From the NCBI GenBank assembly GCA_010094025.1, contig ML991844.1, forward strand, positions 80,310 through 144,309: DNA of 64,000 nt, given 5' to 3'. The stretch comes from Viridothelium virens (Eukaryota; Ascomycota; Dothideomycetes; Trypetheliales; Trypetheliaceae). The position numbers and the translations under genes were made by a program. A model generated the notes under the pieces. That model saw only the letters and a program-made list of their open reading frames with translations, ran no database searches and had not been told where the DNA came from. Below are positions 34,698 through 46,082 of this stretch, in pieces (position 1 is the first letter of the stretch; each line of letters starts with the position of its first letter).

Positions 34698-37184
34698 TCA
34701 TGGAGGTCGTTTCAAATTGGCTGTCTTCCGCGATGTAAACGCTCGAATGTCATGTAAGCTGTCGCGAACTAGTGCTGGTTCCTTTTGTGGGGAATCCGTC
34801 GAGTCACTAGTAGTAGAATCAGTGTTGCTCCGCCTTAAAGCCTCTGTTTGCGTCATTCTCGACTGATCAAGCCACCACTCGACGTCTTCAGGAGACTTTA
34901 ACCGCGGTTGCTCAAATTTATGCGTCGCACATAAGTGGCTTCTGAGGGCGTCCTCGTCCCGAAAGACATGAATGCCGTAGTGAGAGCAGGTATCATATAC
35001 ACACGCGTATTGATATCGACGAGGCGGGTTCTTGATTGGAACCAGTGGCACAAACTCGTGCTCCTCGATAGCATGACGTCGGAGATCATCTCGGCCGAAG
35101 AATGAATGAGAATTTGGTCCTTTGCATGTTTGTTCTTGGCACACGTAAACATAATCATGGGCGAATGCTTCCCATCTATCGCCACGTGCTCGCTCACGGC
35201 GAACCTGCACAAGCTCCTCTGCACATCGTAGTAGGTCCTCATGCGCGTTCCTGTGTTGTAGATGTCTGGGAGTTAGGCTGGTTAGCTAAGTGAAGACACC
35301 ACTAGTGCTTGTAATGTTTGCGTACTTCTTTGTAAGACTAAGAATGCGTTCTTTTGTTCTGGCACCGCTCGTACTTGGCTTCCATTCGTCGAGCTTCATA
35401 TCTTTGAGAGCGGACCCTACGTTCTGGCGAAAATAAGTGATCCCAAGGGCTTTGCAGTCATCTCGTACATCCTGATGTGTTGATTCGGACTGAGTTGCGA
35501 GCTTACTGAGCAGCCCCACGAGGTTTCCCCAGTCACGAATGTATCCCTGATTGCGTGGAACTTTACCTTTATCTGAAGGCCGGCCGGTACCAACTGAGAG
35601 TAATAGCCTTGGATTCTGAGCATGCATCTGACGAACTTCCTTGAGCGCGAGTGAAGAGGGGTTATTAGCCCCCATACCGCCATCCCGGAATGTACGGTCA
35701 CCAATTTCGATGTTCGAGAAGTATTTGGGAGCTGCGGCAGTAGCCCGAGCAATCCTCCAGATCTCATGGGTGTGAGCAGGACCAGGATTTTTATGACCCC
35801 TGATATCATCCCGCTCGGAAAGAGGAGAGGGATGAGGATGATCATATGTGCGGAAAAGGTATGAGGACTCGTAGGCTTTATTCGTCCCTGGCCCGTGAGC
35901 TATAATGATTCTATTTAAGACCGTCAGTCTGGAGCCAATATCGTCAGGACCGAATCTGCTTGGGAAAGACCGTTTGGGATTCGCATAGACCTCAATCACC
36001 ACAATGACTCTTGGAAGCTTGGAAGCTCCAATGCCATAAAATGACAACGTCTCAATTCCCACAGTATCTCCTCCAGCCTGCTCCAACATTGTGGCAAACC
36101 ATGTATTTTCCACTCTCACAGAAAAAGGAGGCTGCACTTACGTCCTGCATTTCTTTGGATTACTCAAAAATGGTATCTTCTCCTTCGTATACGGCTCCTC
36201 GTTATTATGTTGTCCCATCTCCTCGGCAAGTCCTACGTTGATGACCTTCTGGATGGCTCGTTCCATCTGCTTTGGACCGTATTTTGGCGCGAGTAGATCT
36301 GCGAATTTAAGTTGAACATGAAGTGGTCGTGGCTTTCCAAATACGTCGTTCCCCACTGTATCGTATTGACTGAGCGCTGCATCAATGTTCATTTGCATTC
36401 GGCCAAGCATGATAGCACTGAGTCCGCCTGTACTTGTGCCCGCAATGTAGTCGAAGTAATGGTGTGGCTTGTATGCTGAGTCGCTCTTCTCAAAAGTTGC
36501 GTTAACGGATTCAGTAAGATCATGCTCGTCAGGATTGGTCTTCGTTCGAGAGGGTGGCCGTGATGAAGAAGCAGGTGGCGTCATTGATCTATACCAGGGG
36601 TAATCTCCACTACTGATATTTGGCTGCCAGTAGTCATCCTCTGAAGGCATCTGACCCGGATTGATCTAACGAGATTCAGTATTGTCCGAGGTCAAACACA
36701 TGAGTATCGGGGAGCGTAGGATGTGCAAGGGATGGTCGATTTAGTCAATCGAGCCGCTGGAAAGTATCTGCGAACACGTAGCGGTATAAATTAAGAAAAA
36801 AATTGTTTGTTGGCCTGCGATGGGTTCTTCCTCGGGAACTAGATTGAGTCGCAATTCCCATTTCCTACTACTGACCTTATGCTTCGGACGTAACCCCTGC
36901 TCGATCTGAGCAACCAGGCTCATCAGCCTCTTGACTATCAGCAGCGAGGAGTAGCCTTTGACTCCACCACCGTCTAGACTCAATATCATCTTTCGGGACC
37001 ATGGTGAGTCGCGATCATTATCGGAGACGTCGACTCGCGTTCGGGTAGGCAATGGAGGCTGAGAACCTTCGTCGTCCGGGTATCCGTGCGTTTCTTCTGT
37101 GTCCGCTGGACTTGAATCCAGAGAGCCCTCCTGTGTTGGAGTTGGAGGATGTGTATTTAACAGTGGAACGATTCCTCGCAACAT
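34698..37184 (-). CDS. patatin-like phospholipase with a C-terminal zinc-finger-like tail
   Basis: Four exons (37184-36876, 36665-36142, 35910-35326, 35250-34698) give 656 aa with every phase consistent. The introns are 210, 231 and 75 nt; the last has GTACGC, a GCTAAC branch site and CACAG. The patatin fold is clear: oxyanion motif DGGGVKGYSS from 71, nucleophile elbow GTSTGG with Ser181, YLFRTYDH, ATAAAPKYF, and the catalytic Asp354 in RDGGMGANNPS. After the lipase domain the model continues as EDLLRCAEELVQVRRERA and WEAFAHDYVYVC, then Cys/His pairs (C-x4-C with RRHAIEEH, C-x4-C with RSHLCATH) resembling degenerate C2H2 fingers. Without the last intron the protein would stop at 35286. Family members hydrolyse acyl-lipid esters; the role of the tail is unknown. 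The two long introns should be verified with RNA. Confidence 0.85.
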
Positions 37185-38251
37185 CGTTGCCGCTGATGGC
37201 ACCGCCAGGAGTAGGGACAGCTATGAACGGTCCCCAACATATCCAAGAGGATCGCTCCACGAGGCAATACAACACTTCTTATGCGCGAAGTCGAAGGACG
37301 TTTTCGAGGCGTTGAGGGAGGCTGCGATTTGGTCTCCAAAATTGGGGGCCACAAGGAAACTGAGGTCGCATCGTGTTCTGCATCAGGATGCATAGAAGCA
37401 CTCACTCTATGGAGTGCGAACAGCCAATTAGAGAAAGGCGTCAAAATAGTAAAGGAGGCGGAGTCGCACGGCTCCTGCATAAGAAAAGTCAGGGGTATCA
37501 GCCCCAAGAGGCACCGAGACGTGCTAAAGCGTTCAATTTACATAACGAAAACCCTCAGCAGTATTTAACCGTCTTGTTGCGTTATGCCAAGTAAATAGGA
37601 CACATGGGTGAGCAGACTGAGCAGGCCTGACAGGTATGGTCAAAGAGCGTTTTTTTTTTTTTTTTTTTGGAGATCTTTGGAGATCTCCTTGCTCCGAGTA
37701 TGGCGATGGTAAGGTACCTCACTTGTATTCATCCTTTGGAGCAACTAATCGGTATAAAGTTGCGGGTATGACCGGAGAAGCTGGCCGCACGGCCACAGTG
37801 GTATTAACCACTTCGGGGTGTTAGCTTGCAAGACAATTAATGGTGTCTGAGTTAGGTCTCATCTCTGCCCACCCACGGTGCCACCTGTTGAGGCTCATCG
37901 GTTGGTCGGTTGTTCTGTGACAATTCCACGTCATTTGATCGCCGCCATTCGCGGATCCAGAATCTGCCTTGTCCACAATCACTCGAAGCGACACAGCCTC
38001 CTGAATAATTGAACTCGTCACTTGCACCGTCGCCGTCGTCCTCTCTTCTCTTTCCCATTATTAAACCTTGTGATATCAGTGGTTTCGCCTTGTTTCGCAA
38101 TCAGCGTCCCGCGCTTTGAGTCAAAGAATTACAAGTCACCAGCCTTAACTTACGCCCAACCGACTTTCTCCTCGACTCGAGATCTTCTTCATCGAATTAG
38201 AAGCGAATATTCCAAATATTGAAGCATTTTCTGTCTTCTTGTCACGCAGTT
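37185..38251. promoter_or_regulatory. divergent upstream region with a poly-T tract
   Basis: About 1.07 kb between the patatin start (-) and the small orphan gene (+). It contains a T run of about 19 at 37650-37668 followed by a duplicated GGAGATCTTT. A possible 5' UTR intron acceptor (TCACGCAG) lies just before the orphan ATG. Confidence 0.35.
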
Positions 38252-38742
38252 ATGAGCATAGACTCATCCCCAATGGAGTCAAATAATGTGGAGAAGACTG
38301 TGATTCCTGAAAGCAGCACACAACATAATTTAGGGCATCCCCAGCGCACACGATCCTGGGGCCGCAGAAGGAATTCTCAAGTCGTCGTGCTCGTCACCAG
38401 CAATGAGAGTCTCTACTTAGTCAACGAGGAGAGCCTAGATCGTAAGTGCCCTTAACGACGCCGTTACGTCCTCGTGAACGAAAGGCACTGATAAAGGTGG
38501 ATACTTTAGATTACTCAAAGCCTTTAAAGACAATCTCTCTGCCTCGTACCCCCTGGATACAAAGTCAAGACGTTTATGTCTCGGATGGACACGCTGAAGA
38601 GCAATATGTGGGTACGGTCAAGGTAAACAGGATAGGTCGTGGGATGACTTGGAAACGATTTACCGGAAGCGTAAAAGAGATGTATGTCTATGACCGTCCG
38701 CCCCGGGTGAACATGCGGGCTGGGAGTATGGTACCGGCATGA
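38252..38742 (+). CDS. small unidentified protein (140 aa)
   Basis: Two exons (38252-38441 and 38510-38742) are joined by a 68-nt intron with GTAAGT, CACTGAT and TTTAG. The frame is maintained across the splice, giving NEESLDHYSKPLKTISLPRTP. The protein is basic and hydrophilic at the N-terminus, with a short hydrophobic strand (VVVLVTSNESLYLV) and a C-terminal half including YVSDGHAEEQYVGTVKVNRIG and MYVYDRPPRVNMRAGSM. I do not recognise the family. A consensus donor plus an in-register acceptor supports a real gene, but without homology evidence the model is tentative. Confidence 0.5.
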
Positions 38743-39754
38743 AGAGAGAATCTAAAAGATCTCGGGAATATTCAACTGATAGTCTCTTATGAAGTCATGT
38801 AATGGAGCGGTCACATTATTAGCAAGTGCATAGTGGGCTTGAAAGCGTATAGATTCCCAGGGAAAGCTTGAAAATGGACTCGGCTTGTAATATCACGATG
38901 CAATCACACAGGTCACTCGGATCCTCACAACCTTAACCAGTTGCTGCTGAGGAAATGTCCTAATGTTCAGACCATACCTTGAATGCCCAAGATCAATGTA
39001 GAAATGTCTGCTGAGATATGGAGGCAGTCGTCTAAGGTGAAAGGTATGAGCCAACAAACGGAGGAACAAGCACAGACGCATGGACGTTAGCGTCTGTGTC
39101 GACCTGATTAAATACATTTCCTTTGACTTCAAGACCAAGAATTAACGTAACATACACGTAATTCTAGAGTCTCCACAGAGCCATGTATTGAATATGTAGC
39201 AGTAACTGAGCTCTTATTGCAAAATACACATAAATGCAATAGAAATGCAAAAATGTGGAATTTGGGATATATACAAAAGCGTGAGTATCCAAAAGAATAG
39301 AGACAAAAAATACCTATGGCGATGGAGTTGTGGTAGCAACTTCATTGTTAGTTGAATTATCTGATGGGGATTGACAAATGGCCAATCAAGCAAGAGCAAT
39401 CAAGCTTCCTCGAACTCCTAATACAGATGGATGCCGTGATGGTGAAGAGAGTACCAACCTCGTCGCGACTTACTTAGAGTGAGTCTAGAGGTGTCTAACG
39501 TCATGCTGCCGACTCATTATACTGCCTTTTGGATTGAGCGTCCCACCTCAAAAGCACCGCAATTCAATGCCACTTACTGAAGCCGTGGATTTATTCGTAA
39601 GTGAAAGCTTCCTCCAGGACCGTGACGCCTGTGTACAGTTGAATAAAGTAATGACAAGTCAAGGTCGAGAAAGGTGAAAGAAGCCAACGAACTTAGCTCT
39701 CGATTTTCAAGTCTCCGTGCTGAAGCATGTGCAAGGTAAGCTTCAAACAGATGC
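38743..39754. other. convergent intergenic region
   Basis: About 1 kb lies between the orphan gene and the BuGZ 3' end. Small frames only. Nothing recognised. Confidence 0.35.
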
Positions 39755-41233
39755 CTAATCCGCTGTCGCATCCACGGGGTTTGTTTGCTTGGCTTCAATG
39801 TCGCCCGTTGTGGTCTCTACAGCAGGTCGATGGAAAGCATATTTTGGCAATTCCGATAACTTCTCCTCAGGGCTGACCTCGTCATCGGGATAAACCATCT
39901 TTGTGCGCTTGTTTTGAGCCTTCTTGTCCGCGCGAGGAGCTTCCTGGACTGCAGATGTTGTAGCAGTTTCGCCGTGTTGGACAGTACCCGAAGCTAAACC
40001 ACTCGGAGACATTGTGTTAGCAGGAACTTGATGAGCTTCACTTAGGTACTTCTGCATTTCCGGATTGGGGGTTTGAGCAGGTGTCTGTTGGACGTGATGA
40101 CTTGGCACACTGTTCTGTCCAGGCATATGGCCGTGGTGAAGTTGCTGCATCTCAAAGGCATTGACTGAAGGCGTACCAAAGGCAGGACGGGGGGGCAAAC
40201 CAGGTGCTGGTGTTAAATTGGTTTGGCGAGGTGTATTGCCATTCTCAACTGGACTCTGACGCTGCTGGGGAGCTTGATACGGATTTACAGAAGCAGGAGA
40301 TCCAGCGCCGAAACGCGAAGGCCCTGTCTGAAAAGGCTGCTGGAAAGGAGTTGCTGGGCCAGGGTAAGGCTGTGTATTATAGGTTTGGCCGGGCGCTGTA
40401 TATTGCTGTCCTGGAGGTCCGAATACAGGCTGCGGAGGAGGAGTCTGAGTGAAAGGCTGTAGCACTGTGGGTGGCTGCGAATACGAGTAATGCGGTTGAG
40501 CAAACCCTGGTTGAGGGGGACTAACTTGAGATCCGGGATACGGAGGCTGTATATACGCTGCAGAGGTCGCATGCTAAGAAGTGTAAGTATAGAAGAAAAA
40601 TCTACTACAGTGAGGCGAACTTACAAATTGTTCCTGGCTTTGACTAATCTCTTGACTGGCAGTGACGTCGCTTCCTCCCTTTTGCGCCTCTAGCTGCGCG
40701 GCTCGTCTGGCCTTAGATTCTGCGATACGTTCTGCGAGACGTTGTTTGATTTCCTGAGGGGTTTCTTGCTTCAATTTCTTTGATGCGTGACTGGTAGCCC
40801 CACCTCCTGATGGAGGATTACCAGTTAATGCCTGATGGGCGGCTTGTTCTTCGTGAAATTTGAGAATGACACGTTGACGGTGTGCTTGTAAAATGTCGTC
40901 TGGAATACCCTCCATAGCAAAGATTTCAAGAGTAGGGTCGCGACGGCTAACCACAGCGCCTTCAACTTCATCCAAGGTATCCTTGTGGACTTGATTCAGA
41001 TGAACAGAGAGCCCTAAAATGAAGCCTGCTTTAGCAGAGTCAAGATATCTGAATCAGACATACTCACCACCAGCTGTGTTTAGGCGTCGTGTGCATTTTG
41101 GGCATTTGAAATGTTTTGCCTTTTGGTGCGAGATGAGGACGCGAACATCTTCAAAATCGCGCTCACAGTAATAGCACCACGGACGATCGAGGAGATCATC
41201 CAGATCGGGGCCACGTTTCTTCTTACTGGCCAT
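39755..41233 (-). CDS. BuGZ/ZNF207-like zinc-finger protein
   Basis: Three exons (41233-41068, 41013-40625, 40573-39755) with 54- and 51-nt introns give 457 aa in register. The N-terminus has a lysine patch (ASKKKR) and two tandem zinc fingers: WCYYC (Cys20, Cys23) with His36/His41, and CPKC (Cys44, Cys47) with His60/His65. [19 protein letters not shown] follows, matching the conserved EIFGMEGIP segment of ZNF207. After about 185 residues the protein is P/Q/G/Y-rich low complexity. Animal BuGZ binds Bub3 and microtubules, acts in spindle assembly and splicing, and phase-separates through its low-complexity region. I do not see a clear Bub3-binding GLEBS motif, so the Bub3 role is not assured in this fungus. 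Confidence 0.88.
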
Positions 41234-42007
41234 CTTTGTCGCGTGAGGAGAGGTAGTTGCGTTGATGTTGTGGTGTGAAGTCGTAATGGCAGGTATCTAA
41301 ATGAACAAAGTGAAGTTGTTGCACAAGAAAGTCCGGGCGGCGAGTGGCTACTAACCAACCAAAGTTAGCGTTGGGACGCTAGCGCGCTGACTCGGTCATC
41401 ACGGAGTCCCATGGTAAATTGTTTGGTTTTCATCTTGTATTCGTTCTCCACTTTGAGCTGCTCCACAATGTTGGGAGCGAGAGAGCTCTGAGGCAGATAC
41501 GAGCAAAATTAGTCTGTACAGACTCTCTATGTGATTCACTTACGCTCAGCTGGACGCAACTTACATATTCGACTACTTGGCCTTTGGCAATTCTACAAGT
41601 CCTTTTGAGGTGTAGTCTATCTGGAGAATATCTTGTCCTTCAGACGATTGCGAGTTGATGTGCTATTCTGTTGCAAGATGAAAGAGTCTATCATAGTTCT
41701 CATACGTCCTTCTTGATAACGTCCATGATGGATGAGACTCCTTTAGGACCTACATTCGGAGATATGCAGTCTATTGTGGTGAACGTCCTTCCATGTCAAA
41801 TTTGAGTCCATAATTTTTAAGGAGGCATGAATAGGTATTACCCCTTCCTGGTCTTTCTGCTCTTCAAAGGCGACGAGACTATATATGTCCTTTGGGCAAG
41901 CAAAGACGCTCTGCACTGAAGACGAGATCGTTTCAATATTATACGGTCTTCCGCGATTAATTGAGAACTCCTGTGAATCCGTCGCCAATGCGTGAAGACA
42001 TTTTGAT
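41234..42007. other. intergenic region between BuGZ and the NDUFAF3-like gene
   Basis: About 770 bp: the BuGZ promoter and the 3' flank of the next gene on the same strand. No further gene was recognised. Confidence 0.35.
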
Positions 42008-42848
42008 CTATTCTCTCCAGCCCACAGGCACGAGTGCTGCTGCTACTTGTGTAAGCCCTCGCTCCGTAGCAAGTAAATTGAATTGCGCCGCTGCGTTCCT
42101 TGTATCCTGCACTTCCAATCGTATCCCCAGGTCATGTAAATATCGTCTTGTTATTGGAGAGGGGGCTCGGGTTGAAGGACCAGTGCCAAGAATCAGAAGA
42201 TCTAGTAGTACAGTATCAATATTTAATTCGTTGCGTCTCTTCGCGACGCTGAAAGGACTTACCGGGTTTCGGCCAGACCAAATCCAGAATACCCCAAGCT
42301 TTGATGTGAGCTTCCCACATTCCTCGAGAGTCTTTCAACCTCTTTACAAGGTCGTTGTCTCCCTTTCCACCCTCTGCGATTGTTCCCTCCCTTCTGCTAG
42401 CACCAATCCATGGTCTCCATCGAAAAGCTTCTCCACTCACGAGAAGCACACCGCTACCCGCTATTCGGACATCATTATTCAGTACAAAACCGTCATTTGT
42501 GCATGCATCAATGCCTGTAGTAGGCGGCGCAGCACTACCAAGGACATTCAAGGCAGAAAAGTCGGTTTGGGTGTCTTCGGAGCTTGGGGGACCTCGATCG
42601 CGAGATCTGGGAGGACGTGCTGCGAAAGTCCTAGTTGTCAAGTGAATAGACCGTGTATGTAGCCGGGTCCTGCAGTAAACGTTGCCTGGATGCAAGCGCG
42701 GAGATTTCTTGGGAAGTGTGGCGGGTTGTAGGGTTCGCAGCGGTCGAGAAAGGAAGGAGAGATGCGAGCCTTTCGTTCGTAAAGACAGTGATAGTGGTAG
42801 CATTTTATTGGGGCCAATTGTGCACTCGAAAAGGCATCTTGACGACAT
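42008..42848 (-). CDS. NDUFAF3-like mitochondrial complex I assembly factor (DUF498/Mth938 fold)
   Basis: Two exons (42848-42263 and 42201-42008) with a 61-nt GTAAGT...CTAG intron give 259 aa from the first ATG, or 244 aa from the ATG at 42803. The second start looks better because it opens a basic, serine-rich, acid-free presequence typical of mitochondrial import. The core domain reads CTNDGFVLNNDVRIAGSGVLL, WGILDLVWPKP, then across the splice DLLILGTGPSTRAPSP, YLHDLGIRLEVQDTRNAAAQFNLLATE and AAALVPVGW. These are hallmarks of the DUF498 fold. In animals NDUFAF3 works with NDUFAF4 early in assembly of the Q-module of complex I in the matrix. Confidence 0.9.
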
Positions 42849-44291
42849 GTGGTGGGGAGTGTCGCAATATCAACGACCGCATTTTCTTAATCCAAGGTGG
42901 TGACAGCTCGATCAAACGTCATAGCACTCCTGGTCTATTTACAGCTTTGGATTTTAGCGAGGCAGAGCATCTCAAACTACGTCGATGACCTGATCGATCG
43001 AATATGAGCGTCTTGAAATGCCACAATATCTAGCCAATGGCTTCTGAGGTGCTCTTCGGAGATTTTTTACTCCGTTGATAGGTTTACAAGTATGGAGGGT
43101 TACCGCCACACGGTCGCTTTCACGGTGGATGGAACAACTCTTTTCAGCCTCGTAGCTAGGAGTTCCGCCCCACATTGGCAACCCGAGTTCAAATGAATGT
43201 GCGCTGCCCGACATAGTATGGATGGCCAGTGGAGATCATCCCTGAAGCAGATTTCTGGGACGCAGGTATAGCATCACGTATCGTAGAGAGGTAGATGCTT
43301 TTCGTCGGCACCCATTACCATCAGTGCGACTATGCTCGACATGTTTTCCTCCCGGAAAGGTCACGACAAACCATCAATCTTGCCATGTTTCCTCACACGT
43401 GAAGCGAAGTGCTTTATAAATTTCGGATTACGATGGCATTGGGCAAGCCTCGTATGAGACTTTGAGGTTCAGCTAGCTGGCCCATTTGCCTTGCAGAGCT
43501 CAAAAATGGTGGAAATACCGAACGTATGAGCCGTGCACTAAAGTAAATATGGCGCACATTCACATATAACAAATTAGAATTTGTTCAGGAGAGTGGCTTT
43601 GACAATACGTATCCAAAAGCCGCTTCGAGGAGCTGCCGAGCTTCATAACAAACCTCATTGCAAGACTGTAGCCAGCTTCTTGCGTCGGATCCGATCTAGA
43701 TTTTATTAGTTTTTTGTTGATATGTTTGGATGCTCAGCAGATGGTGTTGTTGGTCGTTTTCATGGGTCGCGGCCCAGATCCGCTGTTTCGGCAAAGGGAA
43801 TGAAAATTTTAAAGCTTTTTCTTTTCTTTTACTTTCCACATCTTCATTGACGTGTCGCTGGAGTTTTCTTGTTCATCGGTTGGGATGTTGGTCCAGCTCC
43901 GTAATGGCTTGTTCTACATACGCGTGCGCAAGTCGCAGTTTCGCAACAGAAGATGTTTCAGCGCAATGTGATACACGCTACTCCCCTGCAAGGAACCGCT
44001 CGCGAACCACCTCATTGCTAAAATTGTAGTAGATTCCTTTTCTTTCATTGTTTCAAGCGCATGATCTTCAACTTCTGCAGTGCCAAAACGTCGCAGCCAG
44101 GAGTTTACCAGTGTCAGCTCACTCCATTGCTGCGCTCCTTGGAAATATCAATTTCCCAACTCATGATCACTTAAACATGAAAGGTCCGAACTTTCGAATA
44201 GCAAAGTCAGCGTTCCAAATTCTCATACTCTCTTTCCAATACCCATCCTCTACTTCGTAAATCCCATTCGACAATTTCGCTTGTGTCAACA
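42849..44291. promoter_or_regulatory. divergent upstream region
   Basis: About 1.44 kb between the NDUFAF3-like start (-) and the coiled-coil gene (+). Only small frames without motifs occur. Confidence 0.35.
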
Positions 44292-46082
44292 ATGTGGACT
44301 CCACGAAGCCGTGATTCAAATGGCCCACAAGACGTAAATCGCCCTTATTCAGTACGTGCAATGGCACGCAATTTTTCGATTAGTTCTCAGCCCTCTCAGC
44401 CCGGTTCTGGAGGTTATGAGTCCGATCAAAGCAGTGATACTACCGGCGAGGAGCAGATTACTCAAATGCAAAATGCAACTGTTCCTCTTGTCTGGCAACG
44501 GCAGGATCGCCTGTCCCAAAAGCTCGGAAACACATTAGTGCAAGTGAGTTCAATGGTACATCACTCAGAGGATGCAAATCAAACGGACGACGATGTCCGT
44601 TCCAGGGCGTCAACACTCGCTGGAGATGACCGCGACTACGACTTTCCCGAGAAAACGCCCACTGCCACCGAACATGTTAGAGAACTCAACTTCGATGATG
44701 AAGACGTTCTATCCACTCAGCAAGATGATCGAGACCAGTCGGAAGAGGATGAGCCACCAGCACCACATATCCCAGGGCCACTTGAGCAGCAATTAGCGGC
44801 TCTGATGTCCAAGGTCGTATTCCTTGAACGAGAAAATCCCACGATAGCTGTCTCTCCAGAAGAATATGACGGGCTTAAAGAGAAGGTTTCGGTCCTTGAG
44901 GCCGAAAAAATCCAGTGGAATAAACGACACGAAGCTCTCTTTGCCCTCCGTGATGAAGATGTCGAGAATAACATCCTGATCCGAGGCCTCCTAGCCAAAG
45001 AACGTTATGACCACGAATCGATGAAGAAACTCCGCGATGACGACCTCAACAACGTACTCGTACTCCGTTCAAAACTCGCCGACGCAACACGCAAGCTACA
45101 GCGACTAGATGGAACACCACAGAATTCGCCCTCGGCCCGTGGCTCTTCGACTCCACGCGAACGACCCCGAAGTATTGTCATGGAAAGACGTGATACTAGC
45201 AATGACCTTTTCCAGGCTGCTCGTAATGCCGCCTTGGAGCAGAGAGCCCTCGAACTTGAACAGGCGAATGATACTCTCTTGAAGCGAGTGGCAGAGATCC
45301 GGAAGACTGAGGTTGCACATGAGAAAGCGTGGCAACGTGCACTCGAGCTTGAGAAAGAGAACCGTGTCCTTACTCAAGAAAATGCCGAATTGAAGAAAGA
45401 TCGTGTAGCGGGTGATAAAGCATGGAGAGCTGTGGTTGATGGGTTGCAAGAGAGGCTCGGCGAAATTCGAAAGACCGAGGTCGCTGGTCAGAAGGCGTGG
45501 CAAAGAGGATTGGAGTTGGAGAAAGAGCATCAGAGATTGGTCAAGGAAAACGCAGAGATGAAGCGGGATCGTGTTGTAGGAGACAAGGCATGGAGAGCAG
45601 TCATCGGAGGCCTGGACGAGAAACTAAAGACGCCACCCTCGTCTAGCACATCTCCGGATGCGAGTACTTTCCCTCCGAAAGCGATGATGGAACAATCTTC
45701 TGCCATATCGCATCCAGCATCCTGGGTATCCTCAGTCTCGATAGTCTCTGCGTCAGCGTCATCCCCTGTCCCCACCCAGGCAACTGTTCCTCCGCCGACC
45801 TCTAGACCCACACCGGCAGCCATTGCTGTCACTACTGCTAGTCCTCATATGCCAAACACCCATTCATCGAACGCACTACTCTTGAGACAAGTCGAAGCCG
45901 TGCATGAGGAAAATGCCAGCCTCCGCGAACGCATGTCACAACGCGTGCAAAAGCTTCGCTGCGAAAAGGAGGCATTGCAGCGCGAAGTACATGCAAAAGA
46001 GGACGAGCATGCGGACCTCGAACGACAAGTAGTGAGGCTACAGAAAAAGACGGATAGTGGCTGTCCTGTGTGTGGAAGTTGA
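44292..46082 (+). CDS. coiled-coil protein with a tandem internal repeat and a CPVC tail
   Basis: A single-exon 596-aa protein starting at the first ATG (MWTPRSRDSNG). Residues 1-160 are acidic/Ser-rich and likely disordered. About 160-270 and 310-450 are heptad-rich coiled coils. Two tandem copies of a 56-residue unit, EIRKTEVAHEKAWQRALELE and EIRKTEVAGQKAWQRGLELE, are encoded at 45294-45461 and 45462-45629. A Ser/Thr/Pro linker follows, then a last coiled coil (NASLRERMSQRVQKLRCEKE) ending in CPVCGS. I do not recognise an orthologue. The layout resembles scaffold or organelle-tethering proteins, but that is inference only. Confidence 0.78.
   Translation: MWTPRSRDSNGPQDVNRPYSVRAMARNFSISSQPSQPGSGGYESDQSSDTTGEEQITQMQNATVPLVWQRQDRLSQKLGNTLVQVSSMVHHSEDANQTDDDVRSRASTLAGDDRDYDFPEKTPTATEHVRELNFDDEDVLSTQQDDRDQSEEDEPPAPHIPGPLEQQLAALMSKVVFLERENPTIAVSPEEYDGLKEKVSVLEAEKIQWNKRHEALFALRDEDVENNILIRGLLAKERYDHESMKKLRDDDLNNVLVLRSKLADATRKLQRLDGTPQNSPSARGSSTPRERPRSIVMERRDTSNDLFQAARNAALEQRALELEQANDTLLKRVAEIRKTEVAHEKAWQRALELEKENRVLTQENAELKKDRVAGDKAWRAVVDGLQERLGEIRKTEVAGQKAWQRGLELEKEHQRLVKENAEMKRDRVVGDKAWRAVIGGLDEKLKTPPSSSTSPDASTFPPKAMMEQSSAISHPASWVSSVSIVSASASSPVPTQATVPPPTSRPTPAAIAVTTASPHMPNTHSSNALLLRQVEAVHEENASLRERMSQRVQKLRCEKEALQREVHAKEDEHADLERQVVRLQKKTDSGCPVCGS

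Noticed and set aside
34228-34701. 157-codon minus-strand frame just after the patatin gene
   Set aside because: No motif, starts at the stop region of a well-supported gene, and likely a chance frame in the 3' flank.
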